A DNA stretch of 64,000 bases from NCBI GenBank assembly GCA_963667005.1, contig OY762937.1, positions 1,364,001 to 1,428,000 on the forward strand. The letters run 5' to 3'. Below, piece after piece: positions 59,116 to 64,000 of this stretch. This DNA is from G963662605 sp963667005 (GTDB lineage: Bacteria > Bacteroidota > Ignavibacteria > Ignavibacteriales > Ignavibacteriaceae). A program made the translations under genes and the position numbers. How positions within the stretch are numbered: position 1 is the stretch's first letter; each line of letters opens with the position of its first letter. The notes under the pieces were generated by a model. It was not told the DNA's origin. It did not search any database and saw only the letters and a program-made list of their open reading frames with translations.

Positions 59116-61065
59116 ATGAAAAATATTGGCTTTAGATTAGTGATTATTCTCGCCGCCATCGCGTTAAGCGTGTATTTGCTCTATCCGACTGTTCTGGATT
59201 TTATGAACACGAAGAAAATAGCAGCAGTCGTTGAAACGAAAAAGGCAGAAATTCTCAAGAAAAATTCCAACATTTCAGACGATCAGCTGAAAAAAATCCT
59301 TCAAGGAGTCGAAGACAGTATAAAACTGAACGACCCCAAAATCCGCGACGCACGGTTACAGCGCATCAAGTTAGGTCTTGATTTGCAGGGCGGTATGCGT
59401 TTGGTGCTTGAAGTAAACACAGCCAAACTTCTGGAAAAACTCCCCAGCAAACCGGATGATACGTATCGCCAGATTCTTGCCGAAGCTTCCAAGGAAGCCG
59501 CGAGATCGAACGAACCTATCGTAGATATCGTTGTCCGTAAATTGAAAGAACGTAATATCCGCATCAGCCGGTATTTCGGTTCAATCCGCGAGGATGACGA
59601 CAAAATTGTAAAAGATTTGAAAAAACAGACGGAAGACGCAGTTAGCCGCGCTATGGAAATTATCCGTAACCGTATTGACCAGTACGGCGTTTCGGAACCT
59701 TCTATCCAGAAGCAGGGCGACCGCAGAATTATCATCGAACTTCCTGGTGTTGCTAAAGAAGAAGAAGCCCGTCAGCTTTTGCAGGGAACCGCGCTTCTCG
59801 AGTTCAAACTCTTGAAAGAGCCGAACTTTGCTTTCAGCATCATGAAGAAAATTGATGAAGTCCTCTCCGGCAAGAAATTGGATGATACTACTGCTTCAGA
59901 TTCAACTGTCGCTGCTGATTCTTCTGCAAAAGCAAAAGAGACTGCTGTGAAAGAAAAAGAAGCTAAAAAAGATACATCAGCTGCTGCTCAGGAAGCTAAG
60001 TTCATGAAAGAACATCCTTTCTTTGCTTTAGCACGCCTCGATCCTTCAGGAAGAAGTGCTGATGCGTATGTAAAAGCTGATGACCGTGAAAAATTACAGA
60101 GAATCTTCAATCGCGAAGATGTTAAAAAAGTTATTCCGAATAACGTTGAGTTTATTTTCTCAGCAAAGCCGGTTCCACAAACCAAAGCACAGGAAACTTT
60201 TTATTTCATGTATTTAGTTAACAAAACTCCTGAATTAACAGGTGGTGTTGTTACTAACGCTATGTCACAAATTGACCCGAATGGCTCTTCACCGGTTGTT
60301 TCTATGGAAATGAGCGGCGAAGGTGCTACACAATGGGCACGTATTACCGGTGCAAACATCGGCAAGCGCTGCGCAATTGTTCTTGATAACCTCTGCTTCT
60401 CAGCTCCGGTTATCCGTAATAAAATTTCAGGCGGCAGATCTCAGATTGAAGGCATGGCCGATATGCAGGAAGCAAAGCTTCTTGAAATCGTTCTTAAAGC
60501 CGGTGCATTGCCTGCTCCTGTTGAAATTATTGAAGAGCGTACCGTTGGACCATCACTCGGTCAGGATTCTATCACCAAAGGTGTTGACTCAATGCTCTTC
60601 GGTTATTTGTTCATTGCGATCTTTATGATCGTTTATTATCAGCGCTCAGGTTCTATTGCGGCATTCGGCCTTGCATTGACGATTTTGTTCTTGCTGGCTA
60701 TTCTCGCAGGATTTAAGGCGTCACTAACGCTTCCGGGTATCGCGGGTATCGTTCTTACCATGGGCGTGGCGGTTGATGCGAACGTACTTATTTATGAGCG
60801 TATACGTGAAGAACTTGGCGTGGGCAAGACAATGAAGGCAGCGATTGACAGCGGATTTGCCCGTGCAAATTCAGCGATCATTGACTCAAACGTTACAACT
60901 CTCATCACCGGTGTTATCCTGTATCAGTTCGGTACCGGCCCGGTTCAGGGTTTCGCACTCACACTGATGATCGGTATCGTTGCGAGCTTGTTCAGTGCGC
61001 TTGTTGTATCAAGAGTCGTGCTTGACTACATGATCAACAAAGGTTACAAAATAACTGTCGGTTAA
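59116..61065 (+). CDS. secD: Protein translocase subunit SecD
   Basis: Inner-membrane SecDF subunit that uses the proton motive force to pull proteins through SecYEG. An N-terminal helix (LVIILAAIALSVYLLYP) is followed by the P1 head starting RIKLGLDLQGGMRLVLEV and EIIRNRIDQYGVSEPSIQKQGDRRIIIELPGV. The C-terminal five-helix RND region has GPSLGQDSITKGVDSMLFGYLFI, GIAGIVLTMGVAVDANVLIYERIREELG and GFARANSAIIDSNVTTLITGVILYQFGTGPVQGFALTLMIGI. A low-complexity Lys/Ala/Ser/Thr insert (about 256-297) lies within P1, making it longer (649 residues) than E. coli-type SecD. It is cotranscribed with secF. Confidence 0.96.
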   Translation: MKNIGFRLVIILAAIALSVYLLYPTVLDFMNTKKIAAVVETKKAEILKKNSNISDDQLKKILQGVEDSIKLNDPKIRDARLQRIKLGLDLQGGMRLVLEVNTAKLLEKLPSKPDDTYRQILAEASKEAARSNEPIVDIVVRKLKERNIRISRYFGSIREDDDKIVKDLKKQTEDAVSRAMEIIRNRIDQYGVSEPSIQKQGDRRIIIELPGVAKEEEARQLLQGTALLEFKLLKEPNFAFSIMKKIDEVLSGKKLDDTTASDSTVAADSSAKAKETAVKEKEAKKDTSAAAQEAKFMKEHPFFALARLDPSGRSADAYVKADDREKLQRIFNREDVKKVIPNNVEFIFSAKPVPQTKAQETFYFMYLVNKTPELTGGVVTNAMSQIDPNGSSPVVSMEMSGEGATQWARITGANIGKRCAIVLDNLCFSAPVIRNKISGGRSQIEGMADMQEAKLLEIVLKAGALPAPVEIIEERTVGPSLGQDSITKGVDSMLFGYLFIAIFMIVYYQRSGSIAAFGLALTILFLLAILAGFKASLTLPGIAGIVLTMGVAVDANVLIYERIREELGVGKTMKAAIDSGFARANSAIIDSNVTTLITGVILYQFGTGPVQGFALTLMIGIVASLFSALVVSRVVLDYMINKGYKITVG

Positions 61066-61094
61066 TTTTTAGAGTTTAAGGAGCGAAAATTTCA

Positions 61095-62234
61095 ATGCGC
61101 ATATTGCATAATTTAAATGTAGATTTTATGGGTAAGAGAAAGTTCTTTTATACACTTTCGATTACCTTATTCCTCATAGGTTTCATTAATATTCTTTTCC
61201 GCGGCCTCCAGTTCGGTATCGACTTCAAGGGTGGAACGGAAATGGAATTAAAGATTAACCGTCCGATTGACATCGCCACCTTGCGGTCTAGCATTGACCG
61301 GATCGGGCTTGGCGACGTCGAAGTAAAAATGTTCGGCGGCGATAAGAGCGTTCTTATCCGCACCGAGCTGCAGGAAATTCCACAGGCTATTTATCCTAAA
61401 GTTCAGGCCGGATTGGAAAAAGAAATTAATGGTATCTTGCCGGGTGTTCCGGTCAAAGTCGTTGACCACACTGCAAATTCGATTACATACGAATTCGCAA
61501 ATCCTGACACAACAAACCTCATTATTGAAAAACTGTTCCTGAACGGTTATCAGGCAGGACGTGTTTCAGAAGAAGTTGCCAATACGAAAATGATCGTCCG
61601 TATCGGTATTGCCGACTGGATCAAAGAAAATCTGCACACCAAGCTTTCAGGGTATCACTTTGAAGTACAGCGGGTTGAGGTTGTCGGTCCTAAGGTGGGT
61701 AATGAACTGAAAAGAGATGCCGTTGTTGCAGTATTCTTCTCTCTCATCGGTATTTTATTATATCTGGCGATTCGCTATAAATTTATCTTTGCGTTCGGTG
61801 CAGTGTTAGCGTTGTTCCACGACGTTCTTATTACGCTTGGTCTGTATGCCACACTTTACGGTTTGATTCCCGGATTAAACCTTGATATATCGCTAACCAT
61901 CGTAGCCGCATTCCTCACACTTATCGGATATTCGGTAATGGATACGGTAATCGTGTTTGACCGTGTTAGAGAGACGGTGAAGCTTCATAAAAACGAATCA
62001 CTCTACGGTTTAATGAACATGAGTATTAACAAGACCATGAGCCGTACGATTCTTACCGGTGGTACAACATTCCTCGCATGTCTCGTGTTGTTGATCTTTG
62101 GTGGTGAAGTACTTCGTTCATTTGCGTTTACGCTTACCTTCGGTATCGTAATCGGAACGTATTCTTCAATCTTCGTTGCGAGCTCAATCGTACTTGATTA
62201 CTCGATTAAACAAAAGAAGAAAATCGAATTCTAA
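61095..62234 (+). CDS. secF: Protein translocase subunit SecF
   Basis: Partner of SecD, 379 residues. TM1 (FFYTLSITLFLIGFINILF) leads to the conserved LQFGIDFKGGTEMEL. The C-terminal helices contain VEVVGPKVGNELKRDAVVAVFFSLIGILLYLAIRY, ALFHDVLITLGLYA, TIVAAFLTLIGYSVMDTVIVFDRVRE and NKTMSRTILTGGTTFLACLVLLIFGGEVLRSFAFTLTFGIVIGTYSSIF. The start is 29 bases after secD with an aaggag Shine-Dalgarno. A strong terminator follows. Confidence 0.96.
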   Translation: MRILHNLNVDFMGKRKFFYTLSITLFLIGFINILFRGLQFGIDFKGGTEMELKINRPIDIATLRSSIDRIGLGDVEVKMFGGDKSVLIRTELQEIPQAIYPKVQAGLEKEINGILPGVPVKVVDHTANSITYEFANPDTTNLIIEKLFLNGYQAGRVSEEVANTKMIVRIGIADWIKENLHTKLSGYHFEVQRVEVVGPKVGNELKRDAVVAVFFSLIGILLYLAIRYKFIFAFGAVLALFHDVLITLGLYATLYGLIPGLNLDISLTIVAAFLTLIGYSVMDTVIVFDRVRETVKLHKNESLYGLMNMSINKTMSRTILTGGTTFLACLVLLIFGGEVLRSFAFTLTFGIVIGTYSSIFVASSIVLDYSIKQKKKIEF

Positions 62235-62250
62235 TAGGATAGAAAAAGCT

Positions 62251-62296
62251 TTAAAACAAAAAACCTCCTGATGCTTCAGGAGGTTTTTTGTTTTAA
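62251..62296 (+). terminator. Strong bidirectional terminator after secF
   Basis: A perfect 21-bp stem (62251-62271 with 62276-62296) with a four-base loop (tgct). The A-run and T-run lie within the arms around a CCTCCTGA/TCAGGAGG core. It serves secF and the convergent TPR gene. Confidence 0.9.
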
Positions 62297-62311
62297 ATAT
62301 ATCTAAATGGT

Positions 62312-62797
62312 CTAGTTCAGGACACCCTGCAGGCGGAGTGTTGCATCGCTACCTTCAATGAATGAAGGGTTGCTCTGATAGGACTGATAGTAATACTGAA
62401 CAGCCTTAAACCAATCGCCTTTCAATTCATAGATCTTCCCGAGGTTATAATACGCCAGATGGCGCTCCTCATATCTTGGGGCATTAATTGCTTTTGTCAG
62501 CCATTCCAGAGCTTCATCGTATTTTTTATAAATCGTGAAGTAATATCCGAGGTCATTATACGGATTACCGTATTCTTCATCAAGATCAATTGCCCGATAA
62601 CATTCTTCAATGGCTTTATCGTAGCGGCCCTGCAAACTAAATGCCCATCCCAAGAAGGTATGAGCCTCTGCTGTAGGTAAAATCTTAAGTGACTTACGGT
62701 AAGTCCTTATAGCAGCGCTTATTCTACCCCGTCTCTGATACTGGTATCCTTTTTTGATAAGCTCGTAAGCTTCGCTAAATTTGTCGTTCTCTCGCAT
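62312..62797 (-). CDS. Tetratricopeptide repeat protein
   Basis: A 161-residue soluble protein made almost entirely of four TPR units of about 34 residues (GYQYQRRGRISAAIRTYRKSLKILP; LGWAFSLQGRYDKAIEECYRAIDLDE; LGYYFTIYKKYDEALEWLTKAINAP; LGKIYELKGDWFKAVQYYYQSYQSNP) with consensus G8, A20 and P32-type residues. It is a scaffold for protein-protein contacts; the partner is unknown. It has no signal peptide and converges on secF. Confidence 0.85.
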   Translation of the reverse strand: MRENDKFSEAYELIKKGYQYQRRGRISAAIRTYRKSLKILPTAEAHTFLGWAFSLQGRYDKAIEECYRAIDLDEEYGNPYNDLGYYFTIYKKYDEALEWLTKAINAPRYEERHLAYYNLGKIYELKGDWFKAVQYYYQSYQSNPSFIEGSDATLRLQGVLN

Positions 62798-63241
62798 CTT
62801 TCAACGGTAAAATTTAAATAACTTGATACTTAGATAGGGAAAAATTAAAACAAAATCAATTATAAAAGTCGGGTGTTGACAAGTTTTTCTTTAAAAGGCC
62901 AAAAACGGACCAAAAACGAGGATTCTGAAAAATTTCTTAACAAATGAACGTATGGATTTAAATATTCAATATTTGGATTTTGCAAACATTTGTCGCATTT
63001 CACTACTCGGATATCGTAAAAATTCATAATTTGCAGACAATATTGCTGCAATATCTACAGTTTTCTCTTTTTTCTCGATTTCCACAAAAATTCGTCTCCT
63101 TTTACAGTAATATTTTTAAGCGTGTTCAAACTTTACCTTCCGAGACAAACACAGTATTCTATCCGGAAGGGATGAGATTGCTCCAGCCTCTGTAAGCTAG
63201 TATTTCTGAACATAAATAATTTATATTAAACGTCTCTAAGC
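62798..63241. other. Gene-free AT-rich intergenic region
   Basis: The 444 bases between divergent genes contain no convincing ORF. Visible items are a TTGACA at about 62876 without a matching -10 at normal spacing, and an imperfect hairpin CCTTCCG...CGGAAGG (about 63138-63170), roughly 75-100 bases before the lipoprotein start, which could be in its 5' leader. Confidence 0.5.
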
Positions 63242-63937
63242 ATGAGAACCTTCTTTCAAAAAGTAGCTAGTGTCATTATTTGGCTGACATTGCCGGTTTT
63301 GCTTCCCGGCTGTTTTGATATGGTGAATCCCGATTCGTCAGCTGCCGGATCTTCCAGCGGACTTACCAATGCCCCCGGAATTCCTATGCCCCTGACACCC
63401 GCAAACGGCATGCAGAATGTTATTATTCCTTCAACCTTAGTCTGGGAGTATATTGGCTGTGCGACGGGGTACACAGTGCAAGTTTCAACAGATAGTCAGT
63501 TTAAAAATCTCGTAGCTACAAAAAACCTTGGTGCTGTCTCAACGGTTGTGGTTGTGGGACTAATTAATAACACGAAATATTATTGGAGGGTATGTTCAAA
63601 AAACTCAACCGGATGCTCAAATTATTCAAGCGCCTATAATTTTACTACTGTCAACATGTCACCGTTATTGCTAACTCCATACAATGGGGCAACAGGGCAA
63701 TCCAAGATGCCGGTTTTAGTGTGGGAAAAAGTAACCGGCGCGGTAAGCTACATTGTTGAGGTTTCTTCGAATAGTACGTTTTCAAGTATTATTATTACCC
63801 GTAGTGGGGTTATGTCAACTTCACTTCTGGTGACCGGCCTGTCGCCTAAAACCATGTACTATTGGAGAGTGCGGGCCCAATTCGCATCAAGCACATCCAA
63901 TAATTCAAATCCGTTCCACTTTACTACAGGATCGTAA
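63242..63937 (+). CDS. Lipoprotein with two fibronectin type III domains
   Basis: A 231-residue lipoprotein. The signal ends LPVLLPGC with Cys24 as the lipidation site. A short Ser/Gly-rich spacer is followed by two FnIII modules of about 85-90 residues (PLTPANGMQNVIIPSTLVWEYIGCATGYTVQVSTDSQFKN...YYWRV and LLTPYNGATGQSKMPVLVWEKVTGAVSYIVEVSSNSTFSS...YYWRVRA). The paired VWE/YTVQVS/YYWRV pattern is typical of FnIII repeats in Bacteroidota/Ignavibacteria surface proteins. It is probably anchored to the outer membrane and binds protein or glycan. The stop is at 63937, so the gene is complete. Confidence 0.85.
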   Translation: MRTFFQKVASVIIWLTLPVLLPGCFDMVNPDSSAAGSSSGLTNAPGIPMPLTPANGMQNVIIPSTLVWEYIGCATGYTVQVSTDSQFKNLVATKNLGAVSTVVVVGLINNTKYYWRVCSKNSTGCSNYSSAYNFTTVNMSPLLLTPYNGATGQSKMPVLVWEKVTGAVSYIVEVSSNSTFSSIIITRSGVMSTSLLVTGLSPKTMYYWRVRAQFASSTSNNSNPFHFTTGS

Positions 63938-64000
63938 AATTCACCCGACACCCTGTAAGACCGCTTATCACTATTTGCTTTGGTCTTGCGGATGAAAGGA

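Noticed and set aside
1..64000. tRNA, rRNA, tmRNA, origin of replication, prophage or defence system
   Set aside because: No cloverleaf with a T-loop GTTCRA motif, no rRNA core, no DnaA-box cluster, no integrase, phage or nuclease-type defence genes were found on either strand by reading.

Overview
The window is a chromosomal stretch from a Bacteroidota/Chlorobi-group (FCB) bacterium, most like the Ignavibacteria/Kapabacteria-type lineages. The main evidence is a secreted subtilase with a C-terminal type IX secretion (T9SS) sorting domain, lipoproteins with bacteroidete-style lipoboxes, FnIII and FG-GAP surface proteins, a DUF1003 protein, a type 2 IPP isomerase and a moderate G+C content with AT-rich intergenic DNA. 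This placement is inference; no rRNA or tRNA gene is visible. I see no prophage, transposase, CRISPR array or defence island. Most of the window is housekeeping and envelope genes.

Layout. 1-7.9 kb: 3' part of a tandem GT2 glycosyltransferase, G6P dehydrogenase (zwf), fumarase (fumC), a coiled-coil protein and a secreted GH13 pullulanase-like enzyme. 8-16.3 kb: a GT-C membrane protein, an ECF sigma/anti-sigma pair, an NAD-dependent epimerase, dihydroorotase and a two-subunit transketolase. 16.6-22.1 kb: a divergent lipid/glycolipid-type cluster of two glycosyltransferase-like genes on the minus strand and an acyltransferase-GNAT fusion plus a phosphoesterase on the plus strand. 22.1-26.2 kb: a tightly overlapping minus-strand operon joining isoprenoid genes (fni, polyprenyl synthase) to HPr and PTS enzyme I. 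26.4-35 kb: an amino-acid permease, small secreted unknowns, aconitase and an FG-GAP lipoprotein. 34.9-39.4 kb: a candidate structured RNA, lysA, DUF1003 and aspS. 39.5-51.7 kb: the T9SS subtilase, nadE-dsbD (overlapping), a Tat-signal DUF362 protein, tex, lemA, a beta-barrel protein and a small Cys-rich membrane protein. 51.8-64 kb: a hybrid histidine kinase with a degenerate ATP-binding core, an orphan MlaE permease, malic enzyme (maeB) behind a 14-codon leader ORF, an ABC membrane half without ATPase, secDF, a TPR protein and a FnIII lipoprotein.

Central metabolism is well represented (zwf, transketolase, fumC, acn, maeB), as is envelope biogenesis (secDF, dsbD, mlaE, lipid cluster). The most distinctive non-coding feature is the density of intergenic palindromic repeats. 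At least six families occur, several as inverted pairs placed between convergent genes. Two larger MITE-like elements (45.8-46.1 and 50.2-50.4 kb) share internal sequence and imperfect terminal inverted repeats, and a third, inverted copy lies at 57.8 kb. The best candidates for new biology are the orphan promoter-to-terminator RNA upstream of lysA, the maeB leader ORF, the pseudokinase-like hybrid sensor, the lipid cluster and the isoprenoid-PTS operon.
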